Assembly (NCBI RefSeq): GCF_022458985.1
Contig: NC_061782.1
Coordinates: 23,015,672-23,079,671, forward strand
Length of the DNA: 64,000 nucleotides
Source: Mugil cephalus
Taxonomy: Eukaryota > Chordata > Actinopteri > Mugiliformes > Mugilidae
Direction: 5' to 3'
Shown: positions 1 to 15,339 of the stretch, one piece after another
Layout of the letters: the number at the start of each line of letters is the position of its first letter
Position numbering within the stretch: the stretch's first letter is position 1
Notes under the pieces: model-generated
Seen by the model: the letters and a program-made list of their open reading frames with translations, nothing else
Told to the model about the DNA's origin: nothing
The model's database searches: none
Made by a program: the position numbers and the translations under genes

Positions 1-682
1 GAGAAGTTAAAAACAAAAACAATATTCAACATTGGGTTACAATAAAATAGTAGTGGATATAATGTAGTGGCTTCAGACATGGAAACATTTGTGGTGTCAT
101 ATCATTTAAGGCAAAAGTATGAAAAGTGGCACTTATTACATTTCACATTACAAGGATTAAATATTTGATTCAATTTCTTACTAGCTCCCATCACACTGCT
201 GTCTGTAGTGGTCCTGCCTAAATACACTGTACATAAAAATAATTGTTCAACTGCTGGTGTAACACTGAAAACGACAAACATGTGCTTTTTTTATTTTTTT
301 GCTCTAATAATTACAGGTTATAGTACATTTAAATAGCAGTGAACAAAACTATGAGACTGAACAGAACAGAAGCTCATCAAAGGGCTTAAGATAACAAGAT
401 AGCAGAATATATATGATGCGAAAAAACAAAACACGCCGTCGACACACACACAAACATAGGTACACAATCACACACTCACAGTTGAACAGGTGGTTTGACC
501 GCAGTAACTTCCCCTCCGGCAGTCAAATCTGAGAGACAATACATCGCAGTTCCCACCTATTCAAACATTGCGGCCAATAAAACACAATACAGAAAACAAA
601 ATTGGCGACAGACGCGCAGGAGGAGGGGGAGAGGAGAAGTGAAGACGCGGAGAAAAATGTAAAAACAATTCAAAACGCTCAC

Positions 683-800
683 CAAAGTCTTTCAGGTGGA
701 CGCTGCTCTGGCTACGAGTGTTATCTTTTTCGCTTATGTTCGTTTTTCGACGCGACCTGATGACGTACGAGAACCAGGAAGTACGGCGTTCTGGTAAATG
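683..800 (-). promoter_or_regulatory. Candidate CpG-rich promoter and non-coding first exon
   Basis: Read on the minus strand this stretch is richer in CpG than its AT-rich surroundings. It has an ETS-like ACTTCCTGG core near 775-783 and ends in a good splice donor (CTTTG followed by GTGAGCG) at 683/682. This resembles the start of a housekeeping-type transcript leaving the window to the left. I see no coding exon between here and position 1, so the gene cannot be named. The rest of 1-560 is AT-rich and holds only a short CA-rich patch near 440-475. It could instead be a chance CpG cluster. Confidence 0.25.
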
Positions 801-1335
801 TAGTTTACAATGCTCCGAGGTTAAAAACGCCCCCTTTGGAGAGGGTGGTCGAAATATAACACAGACGTTTATATTTTGAGAAAATATCAAGAGGAAATGA
901 TAAGACACTAGACAGCATACAACGACTAGTTAGCAAATTAATTGATTGCGGTAGCAGCTAGAGCCATAGAAAATAAACAATACTTTAAAAGTAAATCTAG
1001 TTTGACATTGGTGACTTGTATACATTTACTAATGACTAGTTGCTTTCATCGCTTCAGACTTGTTACATTATATAGGTGTTGCAAAATTCCTGTGACATTT
1101 ATCACACCTCCATAAGATTTATTTAAATATTGATAGGGCATTATATCAGTTTTTAGTTTTACACAGAAGTACTAATTTATTTTTATATATATATATAAAA
1201 AGGCCTTAAACTGCAATGAAAAATAATCAGTAAACATCGCATACATGTATCTGGATGTATTTACCTAAATTAAACATTAAGATTAAATGTTTTGAATAAC
1301 TTTATGATCTTTTTTAGTAGCCTACTTAATTATAA

Positions 1336-3053
<1,718 letters not shown>

Positions 3054-3194
3054 TGAATAATGAGAAATATTCAGAAATGCTCTCTCGAAATAATCATTTC
3101 ATTTTGTGAATTTCCACAGTGATACTTAATATAAACTGTTAACCGATAAATACATTTATAAAATTCATAGAGTTTCCATTTGTTATTTTTGAGA

Positions 3195-3356
3195 TTTATT
3201 ACAGTATTACAGCATTACAGTAATGTCTTCGTAAAAGAAGCAGTTGCATAACAAAGAAAATCCATGGCAACTTCACAACACAAACATTTAAACATCGGTA
3301 TCTGATTAGTGAGAAAACCATGAATCAATCTGATAAGGCGTCAAAAAACAAATAAA
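3195..3356. terminator. Overlapping poly(A) signals of two convergent genes
   Basis: An AATAAA on the + strand at 3351-3356 could end the runt transcript, and an AATAAA on the - strand at 3200-3195 could end the fstl1 transcript. If both are used, the two 3' ends overlap antisense by roughly 150 bases. Confidence 0.4.
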
Positions 3357-3664
3357 ATACTGCTTGCAGTGTAAGTTAGATGATACAGAAAAGTCTTGAG
3401 GACAGGCCACATGAACATCACTGACAATGAACACTGTAAAGCCTCTCGTCTATGAATGGGCTAAAAAGTTGCTCTAGATCACACTGCAAAAACTAAAGCA
3501 AATGGCCAAGTGGTTCATATGGTACATGTTCTGCACCCACGTAAAATGAAATTAAAACTATGACATAAACTAAAACACATATGAAAAATACTAAAATCAA
3601 AAACAGACTACAGACATACTGGTTCATACGTAGTAGTGACAGTTATATGAGGTAATAACAGCTA

Positions 3665-3684
3665 ATGATCATATATATGATCAT
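3665..3684. repeat. 20-bp perfect palindrome
   Basis: ATGATCATATATATGATCAT reads the same on both strands. It lies in the presumed 3' UTR of fstl1, about 80 bases after the stop codon. AT-rich palindromes of this length can arise by chance. Confidence 0.9.
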
Positions 3685-3766
3685 ATAAATCTAAAGTTGT
3701 AAGAAATTCCCTTTATATATAAATTCAACTCAGCTGCTAATTGGTGTTGGTGAAGTGGGCTTGGCC

Positions 3767-6700
3767 TCAGGTTTCCTTGTTGAAGGTTTGCTGGAGGAAC
3801 AGGTAAAGATGCATTCACTGACCTCAGTTTTACAGTGTCATATTAAAGCAGTAAGTACAGTATAACTTGAAACAACGTGAATTGAAAGTTGATTCAACCT
3901 AGAGGTTGAATTAACCTTCAAGTAAAGTAGTGTGATCTTTGATTAACAATTGAAGTCATCTTATTAAAAGATAATATTAATAATTTCACCTGTATGGCGT
4001 TGAGTTCAGCCACCCTCCTGCTCCACTCCTCCTCTGTCATTTCCTCCTCCTCTCCTCCCTCCTGAGAGCCCTCCTCTATATGATGCTCCCCTGAAATACA
4101 GATGATTGTGTTGCAAAGATAGACACAGAAAACTACAAAACTAAAGCGTCTGTGTTCATGTGGACTCTCACCGTTGCAGGTCAAAGCAGTGCAGACCCAG
4201 TTTCCACAGGCACACACACACTTGTTGCACTCCATCTGAGTTTCAGCTCCGTCCTCAAAGACTTCATCCTCCAGAGCACACTCTGTCACAACACACACAC
4301 AAATGATTAGTTGAATGACCTACTTTAATTAAGTCACAGGAAGGAAACAACAACAAAAAAGTTGCGAGTTGGTTCAAATGACTTCTTCATCACGAGGAAT
4401 ATTTGAGTGTGTGTGTCGTTACTTCTCTCTGGTGGATGGTAGGCGGGAGTCAGACAGTTGATGAACTCGGATAAACTCAGCTTCCAATCTGCATTTTCAT
4501 CTGACAGCTCTATCAAAGCATCAACACACAGAGACCTGAGAGCACAAGAGAGGTTTTAAATGTTTATTATTAAGCATCAAACTGACAGTTTTTATTTCTT
4601 AAATCAGATTTTAAATCTACGGTTGTTTATAGCTGCTGGTAAATGATTATAATTTAAACCGCTGATTGTAGTACATGGTTTAAACACATAATTTAAGGTC
4701 CATGTCACACAAAAAAAAATCTAATGGTTATAATCTCTTTGCTTATGCACATGTCAGTTTGAGAAGCTGAACAGTGGAAAAGCAAAATGCATTTAAAGTC
4801 AATCAGTCCTGGAGCTGATTTAGTACCTGAGCAGCAGGTTAGTCTCCAGAGTGTTAGAGTACGTGAGGTTGAGAGCCGTCTCATTGTGTTTCAGGAAGTA
4901 GAGGAACTCCTTAGAGTCGAGCTGTGAATCCCCGTCATCATACGTCTGTTACACACAGAAATAAAGAGGATGCTGTGTAGTTAATCAGACTGAACACATT
5001 GGATTTATCAACACTTAAAACAAATACTTAATAGATCAGCTATAGATCATTATAAGTCAATAAAGAAATCCTGGGAACAAACTTTTACTAATGGCTTATT
5101 ATCAATTAATTCCACTTTATGAATGCCATACTAACATTTGAAGGACTTACTAGTGATTTACCTCCATTTAGAATTATTACATTAATTATTACAGTCTTTG
5201 CTTCTGAATTTAAAAAAAAGCAGCTCTTACTGCCATATTTACTACCTTGTTCTCTCTACAGTTTATTATTTTGTACCCACATGAGTTTATTAATTTATTC
5301 ATTAGTTAAGTAACTGTTAATAAGCAGAAGTGACCGGCCAGCCCAGTGAAGTCTCATTAATGAACTGAACACCAAAAGCTGTGATAATTAAAGGCGTATA
5401 TCTTAACTGTAAAATGTAATTTAAAACTCATCAAATATTAATCCATAATAATTATATTTAATCATTATAATTGCTTAAGCAATAAGCTTAAACAAACAAA
5501 GCTGAAGAACAGCTGGACTGTGAAGGCTGCTGGGATGCAAACTTCACTTTTGTTCTAAGGGATTCATGAATATGTTTCGTTAATACTTGACATCTTTCAA
5601 ACTACATAGTCGTTTTAGAGTTTTAAAGTGTTGCCATCAAGGTTTGACCTTAAAATAGGTCTGCAGAAGGATGTTGGCTGTTGAGGCGTTTGAGGCCTCG
5701 TGCTCCAATTCCACCTCTCTCTGAATCCACTGGATCACCCTCTCTCTCAGCCAATCACGGTCCGACAGGAAGCACACGACTGCAAGCGGCACAAGCACAA
5801 AACATCAGCACGGCTGCGGTTTTCAGCTCTCAGAAAATGAGACTGATTTGGGTGTAGGTCCGTAATGTTACTCACTGGGGCTCACGTCTGCCTTTGCTGG
5901 TTTCCCTGCAAATAGAAACACACACACAGGTGTCCATCATGACTCGTACACACAACGTCCACAGGGTGCAGGTGTGTGAGTGTACTGACCCAGACAGTGT
6001 CCACTGTGCTCCACATGTATCTTGGTCTGGGTGGTGCAGGCGTCTCTGTGCAGCTCGCAGTGATTCCTGTAGGATTTGCTGTTACTGCCACACACCCAGT
6101 GCTCTGAAGCGTCGCACTGCTGCAAAGAAGACACAAGACAAGACACAAAAGGAGAAATTAGCTGCTCATCATTTCTAATAGTCAGACCTCTTTAGGCTAC
6201 AAATATTGTCACTGTGGACCAATATATCTTCTTCTCACGGTATTAATTAATTAACAATCCACAAATCACCCATAACATTTTGACCACATGTATAATATTG
6301 TGCTGCCAAACAGATGTGACAGGCATGGACTCCACTAGCCCTCTGAAAGGTTTGCTGTGGTGTCTGGTAGATCCTACTAGTCCAATAGGTTTCTTGGTGG
6401 ATCGTCCATGGATTGGACTTGGTTGTCCAGCACATCCCACAAACGCTCAGTTTGATTGAGATCTGGTGAATTCGGAGTCAACTCCTCAAACCATTTTTTT
6501 TGTGACAGTGTTAGTTATCCTGCTGAAACAGGTCTGCAACAATGCGTACAAGCAACTCAACAAGTGATCAGGATTCACCTCTTTCCCTTCCTTTGACCAC
6601 TTTTGACGGTTGCAGACCAGGAACACCCCACAAGAGAAGGAACTTTTCTCTGACCCATCACAGTGTGGCTCTGGTCAAATCCTTCTACTTGCCCATTTTT

Positions 6701-9673
6701 CCTGCTTCTAACATCAACTTTAGGACGTAATGCGTCTCTTGTCACTTCCTCTACAAGTGGTCATAATGTTTTGGCTGACCGCTGTACATGTGTTCATATA
6801 ATGAAATCTAAATGCAGAAAGTGCTGAACGACAGAAAGCAGCTGAAAATAAAAGGTGTTCTGTAACTTTACCTGTAAACAGCGGCACACTGGCTCTCCTC
6901 TGTCGGTGGACACACACTCTCTGCCTGCACCGCAGAAAGTCCTGGCACACACCGACTGATCCTAACACACACACAGACACACACAGACACACACAGACAC
7001 ACACAGACACATCAGACTTTTGTGTGGCGGTGCAAGTAATTGGGAAGTGTGTGTGAGTATGTGCGTGGGTGTGCTGCACACTCCAGATGGTGACCTTTAA
7101 CCTCCCACTGAGGCTCCCGCTGCTTAGAATGACAATGACTCAAACGCACACACGCACACACACAAATCACCGAAGCAGCTGCACAGCGGTACAGCTCATT
7201 TTATATTCCGTCTTATTCAGGCTTTTTTCATCACTTCAAGTTATAATAATGACATATTTTAAACAGATCAGATTTAAACCAGGCCAGAGAAAGAAGATAT
7301 AAATGCAGGAACAAGGGATTAAACATGAACACACAAAAAAACTGTACAATTAACTATTATATTAACCTATGACAAAAGTTTGAATACATCTATTTGTACA
7401 AGTAAAGTTTCAACTAGTATTAAAACCGACGAGGAAAACATACAAGAACAATTTTTAATTGTAAGTAAATTCATGTAACTTCTTCATTTTATAAAGATCT
7501 TCTTCAGTTTTTATTTATGAACAGGACATTATAATAGCGGTGACAGTAGATAAACCCATGGTTTAACTGATATGGTGACCCAGTTGGCAAGCAGTTGCAG
7601 GTTTACATTCTGATTCATCTGTGTCCACCTGATGAATATAAGTGCAATATTCACTTTCTTTTAGCTCTGAGTTTGTCCTCCACCAACCTCTGAGGGAAAC
7701 GACACCTGTCTCATGATGATCCACTGTGTTCACCACTTAAGACAGTTTTAGATATTCTACGGAATACGGATGCAGCAATAGTCGGTTGCAGTGATTTCAG
7801 TAAAATTAACTGTTGTTAAAGATTGGAGCAAAAAAATCACAATATTTCAAAATGACATTTAATTCACCTGCAGAGGAAGAACAACTGGATACAGCTTCTA
7901 ACCTCAAGCTGTCAGACACCAGAACCGTTGGTATAATACTGCCTCACTCCCACTGGCTGTATCTGTAGCACAAGACATAGAACTTTACAGATTCCAAGCT
8001 TTTCATTTATGTGTTTGTCCTGTCCTGTTTCATTTTCTATTTTTTTATTTATTGCCATTAGTAAGGGAGCCTTGCAAAGTAACAATTTCATGGTGTGGTC
8101 TTAACTGGTGTTTTTTATTGTGCACATGACAAAAAACCTCTTGAACACACACAAGAAGCAATGAAACACGCACAGCAAAAGCACACACTTCACCACAGTG
8201 ATGATTAGAAAGGAATAACAGGGTTACTGTCTTCACATTCCTCAGTACTTACAGGACAGAATGGCCAAAACACTGCTTTACTCATCAGGGCCCTCCGTAA
8301 CGTGACGCTCTTCAAAACAAATAATCATTATAACTGCAAGTCTTCCCTCCAACTTTAACATTAAGCTAAACTGTTTCTAACTTTAATCTTCAAACAATCC
8401 TTTGAAGATTTGGTTTGCACAAAATCACGTCACTTTCCAAAAATTTCTCACTTTTTCCGAGCACCTTCCACTCTCAGAAAACTCTAATTGTTCCACACAA
8501 TAGATACATCTGTCGCCCGCGGCTCTCCAGCTGACATCTGCTGCACCACAAACCTGCTGTTAGCAGCCAGCTGACTGGAACCAAACACACACGTGTACAC
8601 AAACACGGCAGCGGTGTAATTACCGGTTCGTGTCTGACCCTGTTTGTGGCTGTAAAACAATTTGTCCTCCTTGATCATATTTTTGTCCCCTTCCTCCGTC
8701 TCTGCCTCCGATTCTCTTTCCTTCCTTTACTCTCATTCATCCACCTTCTCCCCCATTTCTTCCAACACATCCTTACAACAAGTTTTTTTTGCCAGTTTCA
8801 CATTTCCATTAGTTGTAGTTTACTTTTGTGCTTTTGTGTAATACGATTTAAACATAATTTAGGTTAAACACAGCAATTTGCATGAATATTTCCTTGTGAT
8901 GACAAGAAAAAAAAGAAAAAACTGCTTCCCTAAAGAGCTGTGTTATTGGCCTTCATAGCTTTTTTCAGTTTGTGGTAAAAAATACTACAGCAAGAACATT
9001 TATTCAGGAGGTGGTGAAACACAGGAAAACACAGCTAAATGTGTTTTAACTAGAATCAGAGCTGGAGGGCTGAGATTTGATAAACTGCTGACAGCCCTAA
9101 TTACACAACCGCCTTCGGACGTGCTCATTCTCCGTGCGTGAGTGTGTGTTGGCTCGGTCTCTGTGCTCCTGCAAAAACATTTTCAAACAAATTGGCCACA
9201 TTTCTCACTTCACCCCCCACATGCCGACACCTTCCTAAATCATGCTGTCCCTTCACCCTGACGCACACACGCACACTCCAGGGGATCATCCATATTCCTG
9301 CAATCACACAGAACATTTCAGCAGCGGGAAGGGACTGAAAGGAAGATGAAAGGTGTCAACGCTTGAAACGTTTTCTGAACCATGAAGTCATCAGTTCACC
9401 TTCCAGCCCCTGAACTCTGAGACCCTTCTAGCTGTTTCTCAAATTCCTTGTTTGTTTCCATTCAAGTTGAAACCAGTACAAATCCTCCTGGTTTCATGCT
9501 TGTTGTTTCGAGGCTGAACCCATGCGCACACATCACAGCGACTGTTTAAATAAAAGCACCACAGATTTGTTTTTAAACTGAGCATGAATCTTAACCTTGT
9601 TAAAGGACGGTAGTTTACCAGAACAAACAAATAGGAGCATGATCAGCAGCTTCATCAGCAGTGTCCTCATCAT
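3767..9673 (-). CDS. fstl1: Follistatin-like protein 1 (secreted glycoprotein)
   Basis: Secreted SPARC/follistatin-family protein that modulates BMP/TGF-beta signalling. Ten exons read from the minus strand: 9673-9596, 6961-6872, 6119-5990, 5905-5876, 5779-5649, 4945-4827, 4535-4423, 4282-4172, 4090-3990 and 3790-3767. Phases agree throughout and the sum is 308 residues, the same as human FSTL1. Exon 1 is a hydrophobic signal peptide ([17 protein letters not shown]). Exon 2 is the follistatin N-terminal module ([12 protein letters not shown]), exon 3 a Kazal domain ([19 protein letters not shown]), exons 5-7 the EF-hand region ([13 protein letters not shown], then [16 protein letters not shown]), exon 8 the VWC-like stretch ([18 protein letters not shown]), exon 9 an acidic tail. 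For exon 1 the donor after AAG at 9596 keeps phase; the nearby GTAAAC at 9618 does not. The 24-nt last exon is the weakest part. The 2.6-kb first intron holds no other gene. Convergent with the runt gene. Confidence 0.9.
6243..6790 (-). mobile_element. Internally deleted Tc1-like DNA transposon (copy A)
   Basis: The ends carry related inverted termini: CATAACATTTTGACCACA near 6270 and its counterpart GTGGTCATAATGTTTTGGCTGACC near 6757. On the minus strand the left part encodes a transposase C-terminus (FRGLVESMP) and upstream codons around the catalytic-domain end (WTTKSNPW). The right part holds the transposase N-terminus (revcomp of GCCCATTTTTCCTGCTTC). The middle of the transposase is missing, so this is a dead deletion derivative of a roughly 1.5-kb Tc1/mariner element common in teleosts. 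It lies in fstl1 intron 2. Confidence 0.75.
6964..7010. repeat. Short tandem repeat, 10-bp unit (ACACACAGAC)
   Basis: Four to five near-perfect copies of a 10-base CA-rich unit directly abut the splice acceptor of fstl1 coding exon 2. On the minus strand this gives an unusual GTGTGTCT-repeat in place of a normal polypyrimidine tract. Confidence 0.85.
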
Positions 9674-12600
9674 CACTCACCTGTTTCACACATTTACATT
9701 TAAAGGGGCAGTGTGGACACGGTTTTAAAACGTATTAAGACTCCGAGTTTACCTTGGCAAGAGGAGATGAGGATGCTGGGAGGGAGTAGAGGAGCAACGG
9801 CAGCAGGAGCACAGAGACGGTCGACATCTGGAGAGGAGAGCAATATTTGTTGTAGTGACCTGATGCTATTGCAACTATTACCATGTCTGTTACTATGAAT
9901 GAAAAAATTAAGATGAACCAGCCTTAAAGTCTAAACACAGTTGGTCCAGCAGCTGTTGCTCCAGTTAAACACTCTGCATTAAAACTGCATTAATGTGCCT
10001 GTATCCAAAGATTCAGTCACATTACACTCAGTGAGAAGATAAAGCCATCGTCAAACATCCAGTCCGTCAGCACGCATCCAAGTAGATGAGGAGTTTATGT
10101 CCAGCCACTGGTCAGAGAAACGTCCTGCTTTGCTCGGAAGTGAAACAACGTCTGAGCTACTGAAAGAAAGAGGAGAGAGAAAGAGGTGGTGAGGAGGAGG
10201 AGGACGAGGAGGAGGAGGGATGCAGGGACAGCTGTCCAGAGTCACACATCCCTCCCTCCCTCCCTCTAAAAACACACACCAAACACACGCATGAGGCAAC
10301 TGCCTCTGAAGGAATGATAAATTAAAGGCGCACGGCCGGTTGACATGTTCAGACAGATTTAAACAGCTCTTCCTTACAGATTACACACTGTAACAAACAA
10401 AAACAAACAAAAAAACTCTTTTCTAAACTATGTGGAAGTAATGATTTGGCCCAAAACACACGAGAGCAGCTTCAGTGTGTGTATATTTGACTGAGAGGAG
10501 TGTGTAATGTGAACACAGTGATTTTCGCATTTTTCAGTAGAAATCTGTATTCGCATGAAACAAAGCCACATTTTTCCACCATTTCTATAACATATAACTA
10601 TTAATAAAGTAAATAATAACTACTACTACAAGAGGAACAAAGGGATTTTATTTTTGTGCATAAATAAAATATGCATAAATGTCACACACTTATTTCTGAG
10701 ATGAGACTCTGACATGTGAACGCTGCTGAAGAATACTAAACAGGGCAAATACTTTAAAGTCATAGTTACAAGCTGGCGGCTTAAATCTTTTAGTGACATC
10801 TGTGTTTTTCTTGCTGTGACAAATCCAGTTGTCAAGTAAATGTAAAGGCTGGACAGAAGTCAGACTAAAACCCAACAAATCCTAACTTGTTGATGCTCTT
10901 GTTGTAGCAGCAGACTGTGACCAGCAGAGGACAGAGCCTCCATGTTGGTACATATTACTCTGTTACTCTGGAATATTAAATGTGACCTAAAAATCTGACT
11001 AAGACAAAAAATAAATAAATAAAGTTAAACCACAAAGACAAACAACCTCACATGTTTCCATCAACCTGACGTCAGGGGCCATTGAGGTTGTTAGCTATTT
11101 TGTGTTGGTAAATGGAGACCAACTGTTTGCAGAGTATGTACATGCAGTGCACAAGAGAAATAGTGTAGAGGTTCAGTGAGATCCTGGATCCTGAATGAAG
11201 GATCACAAACAATCCTACATAGAGAAGTGGAAAACCTATTCTTCTCCAAGACTTCTTTGAGTTTTCTCCAAGATGTTTCATCTTCAGTTTTAAATGACTG
11301 GTGGGGAGTTTTTATTTGGAACATCTGTGGGTGGTGCGCACCTGAAAGCCTCTTGACTGTGTCTGTTAACAGCCCAATGCTCACCTGAAATTATAGGACT
11401 AGCTGTCTAGATAATCTTGAAAGCTGTCTTCTTTTTCCACAATGGATTCATTGTCAGAAACTCCAGACTCAAGGGTAGTCCTCATCACCTGTTCAGGTCT
11501 TATTACACAGACATCCTGTACTTCTACTTATTTTGTCAACATAGTACAACTTCCTCAGGAAACATGTTCACACAAATAAGCCATTAATCACCAGATATTG
11601 ATTGGAAAATTGATGTCAACACCAACTGACTCAAGCTGGAGCAAACCTCATCGATGGCTGCAAGGAGAAAACTCATCTTTAACAGTAAGTATACCGGAGT
11701 AACTCATAACAAAATAAAACTACAAAAAAAAAAAGGTCTGATACACAGAATAGAAAAATAGGGAGAAGAGAGGAGAGAACTGTACTGCTTTCATATGACT
11801 CGATACTGTCCTTTATTTGGCCGTTTTAGAACCTCATATTATGTTTCTGTGTGAAGACAATAAATATTTATACATGTATATCTATATACATCTCTCTATA
11901 TCTATCGTCTTAGTTCAGTTTAGTTCATCTTGTTTGTCTCCCCTCTGGTAGCTCTCTGTCTGGTGTGACTGTCAGCTGTGTGTCAGAGGAGCTGCTGAGG
12001 TTCAGATAAACCCACCCTCCTGGTGTGCCCTGCAACACCAATGGAGCGCCTCCTAAAAATAGTCTGGAGAGGTCATCCAGAGTGTGTGCACATCATTTTA
12101 TATGTGTGTGTGTGTGTGTGTCCTCTTTTAAGGGAAGGTATGTTATCGCTCTTCTCACGAGTGTAATGCAAGATGATAACAGAGGTGTGATACATGCAGC
12201 CACACAGACACTTGGGAGAACGGAAGAGGAGATGATGACAAGAAGTATGAGGCCACCCACACCCACTGAATCTCTAGTCCAGCGTTTCCACAGTAAGAAA
12301 CAGACATGGAAGTATGTACACTTTATAGACAGTGCATCTTTTAAAACATCAGTTATTAAACTCTTTCTTCGCCAGTTTACATCTCAGAAAATGTCAAAGT
12401 ATTATATTTGCAAGTCTCAGGAACACTGAGTCGTTTATCTTGTAAGAAAAAACAAACCCTCACACTTTTTCAGCTTTTCAAAATGATGAATGAATTAAAC
12501 ATTTAGGAAAATATAGCAAAAATCATTCATTAATTGCGTGTAAAATTTGTCTTTGTGTAGTAACAAATGACCCCTGTCATGCTCATCTCTTCTCATGTCT

Positions 12601-13920
12601 TCATGATAATCAATATTATTATCTGTGCCAGGCACATGGTGAATTAAAGGTATTAAAGAACTAAGAACTAAAGAACGATGCTGCCACTGAGTAAAAATGA
12701 TCGTTGTTCTGTGATGATTTTATGAATATACTAATCCCTTTTAATCACAAAGTTATACTTTGTTGGTTGTGAAAATAAAATGAAAGTTTTGTTTTCAGGT
12801 TTCTTGTCTCATATAATATGTATTTCAAATTCCCCAAAAAGTTTCCTTAAATTCCAGGCACAGTTTCATGGAAAGTTTCACTGGAGTGAGTATGAGTTTT
12901 TTTTTAATGCCATTTTTGAAAATCCTATTCTCTGCAGACTTCTGTAAAAACAGAATCTTGTCTTGAAACGTTATGCAAAAGTAACATTGAAAGGAAACTT
13001 TTACCAAAATATTCAAAAATGATCTTCACAGAATCCTCTGAAGTGGAGCTAAATTGCAGCACTCGGTGTCAGACACTAATGTTATGAAACTTGAGAGGCT
13101 CTGGATGTGTAGTGCTGTTCACCTCCATGTTTTTAAGCATCACACGGTGTAACCACAGCTTCATATGAGTTTAGAGGAGGACCACTGGTTATAGCTGGGT
13201 GTATTTAACACTATCACAAGTTTTTTCTGGAAAAAAAAAAAAGTCACAGCCTTCTGTTCATTAAAAAGCCCAAAGGAAAGTTCTTTCAAAAACATTTTAA
13301 GCCCTCAGTCATTCTGCAGTCATCACCTGCTGACACATGTTGCATCTCTGCCCACTGTTTCTCACATATACAGATTCAGACTGTTAAAACTGAACTGCTT
13401 GATATTGTTGTGGAAATATTGTTTCAGTAATTAACTGTGTTCAAATTTAAATAAAATGAGAATGGAATGAAGTTGATTTAACTTACTTCAGCTGTAATGA
13501 AGTGGACTCAGTAAAGGAAAGGGAAAAGGACTCTGCAGTGACATGATCTCTCACTGACACAAACACTAACATATTTATTTGCTGTAACAGTGGAAAACAA
13601 ATCTGCCAGCAAAAGATTATATTGAGTGTGTATGTAATGAACAAGAGACAAGTCATAAAGTAGAGAAAAGCTGAACAGATCTGCTGCTTTTATAACAAAT
13701 TAATGTATAACATTGTTATATTGTTTTACATTTGTTATAGTAGATGCACTTACTCTCCCCCATTGAGTTCAACTCTGTCTCTTAGAAATTATCTTAAACC
13801 ATTACATTTAGATGCAACATAATCAGCAGCTAAAATTAACAAAGTACATCTATAAAAGGCATGGGCAGCAGGAGGTGGTTGGGAGGAAGGACGGGTGCAC
13901 AACGCACTCTGTTCACACCT
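9674..13920. other. Intergenic region upstream of fstl1; no gene seen
   Basis: AT-rich sequence with many stops in all frames. The fstl1 promoter and any 5' non-coding exon should lie in the first kilobase; I cannot place them. A GGA-rich purine tract is at about 10160-10220 and a short (GT)n at about 12102-12122. The 134-codon frame at 12025-12429 spans that (GT)n and has no recognisable domain, so I do not call it a gene. Confidence 0.6.
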
Positions 13921-13929
13921 TTGAGACTG

Positions 13930-14195
13930 GAGTTTGCTAACCTCCCGTAGCCAGACTCAGTTCTTATCACAGTGTGACTCTGGTAACACTTCATTTGGAT
14001 TTCATTATGGGGCATGGTTCAACCAGTACACAAAGAAAAAAAGTATCCTCTTTGTGCAACTGAATAGTCCTACTACAAATCAGAGCAGTGACGTATGTGG
14101 CACATGTTTGCTGGAGCATGATCTGATCCCATCGGAGAGACTACTCACCAACTCTCCACCCCAAAAACTTTGTTGGCAGGGAAGTTAGTCTGGCT
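13930..14195 (-). repeat. Interspersed repeat, family R1 (copy 1)
   Basis: It shares the core TCATTTGGATTTCATTATGG and the following CAACCAGTACACAAAGAAAA stretch with the reverse complement of copies at about 15340-15620, 29495-29600 and 52620-52930. The unit has no coding capacity and looks like a non-autonomous DNA element (MITE). Exact ends were not resolved. Confidence 0.7.
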
Positions 14196-14494
14196 TCTAG
14201 GCTCAGAGTTTGTATCAGCTACTCTTGTCCGTGGTTAGACGTATTAAACAAAAGCACGGTCAAGGAAATGATGTAGGCTTCGTTAATACATGTCAAAGTT
14301 TCTGTGGGCTAAACCTTTTTTAATATTAAACAAACAGAAATATTTTCCAAAAAGCACTGCGTGCCTAAATAAAACTGAAAAAACAAGCAGAATTATGGCA
14401 TGAGTGGATACTGAACTGTAAGATGTTATGTTACTGATGGAACAAAAGTGTTGTCCCTGGATGCATTCAGTTCATCAGTGGTTCATCTAGTTCT

Positions 14495-14565
14495 AATTCT
14501 CATCTCATCTCATCTTCTACTAGCGCTTATCTTCACTAGGGTCGCAGGGCTGCTGGAGCCCATTT
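14495..14565 (+). repeat. Short dispersed repeat with CATCT run
   Basis: A CATCTCATCTCATCTTCTAC run is followed by GCGCTTATCTTCACTAGGGTCGC. A reverse-complement partner (GTGGAGCGGATAGTAGAAGATGAGATGAGATG) occurs at about 18650-18685. The GGGTCGC...CTGGAGCC end is a common teleost repeat signature. It is probably the end fragment of a SINE or MITE. Confidence 0.5.
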
Positions 14566-15339
14566 GTAGTTCTAATTGTGCTTCCTTCAAAATATATTTT
14601 TGCAGTTCAGTCACTCTCTCCTGAAACAAAATATTACAATGCTGAACAAAACTGACATGGACTGTCATTACGGTTGGTAGTGATACTTGTGGTCCCCAGA
14701 GAATGAACTATATTGACTCTAGTACTCCCTTCACTTTTAACCTAACTGCACCAACAGGTTTTATTAAAACCTTATTAAACTGTCTCTTGCATCAATACTT
14801 GAAAAATAATCCCACTTGTGAATGTTTATACTTTGCTAATATTAGCATGTAGCTCAAAGCACTGTGTTGCTAGCGTGACTGTGGAGTATAAAGGGGGCAT
14901 AAATGCACCAAAAGACATATAACACTCAACAGACCTAAAATATAAATGAGACTGAAAGAATTGTAGCGATGTAGCAAATTAAACTAATCTCAACTTTGAG
15001 ACAATGACCAGTGGGAGTGTGTGATACAGCTGATTGACAGATCAAGCAAACATAGATGTCCTGTAATGTTTAACGTCCAAGACTTTGCCTCCTACATCAA
15101 ATCCATGATGCTGATGGAGGGCTTGGATGAACCCACATGGAGCCGTAGCATTTGCGGTATTCAGAAGGAAATAAGATAGAGGAGAGTTACCCGGGCAACC
15201 AGGGCCTGGAACATTGAGACAAGCTGTCAACTACAAAAGAGATGAAGAAATGTTTAGAAGCTGCAGTCTTGATGTATTGTGTTGGTAACACACCATGAAA
15301 TCCCAGAGTCTTCATGAAAGCAATAAAAGTTTTCAGAGC

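Noticed and set aside
9601-9623. Alternative donor GTAAAC for fstl1 coding exon 1
   Set aside because: It would leave the exon in phase 1, while the next exon begins in phase 0; the donor at 9595 keeps the frame and gives 308 residues.
12025-12429. 134-codon open frame
   Set aside because: Spans a (GT)n tract, has no domain, no splice context and ordinary intergenic composition.
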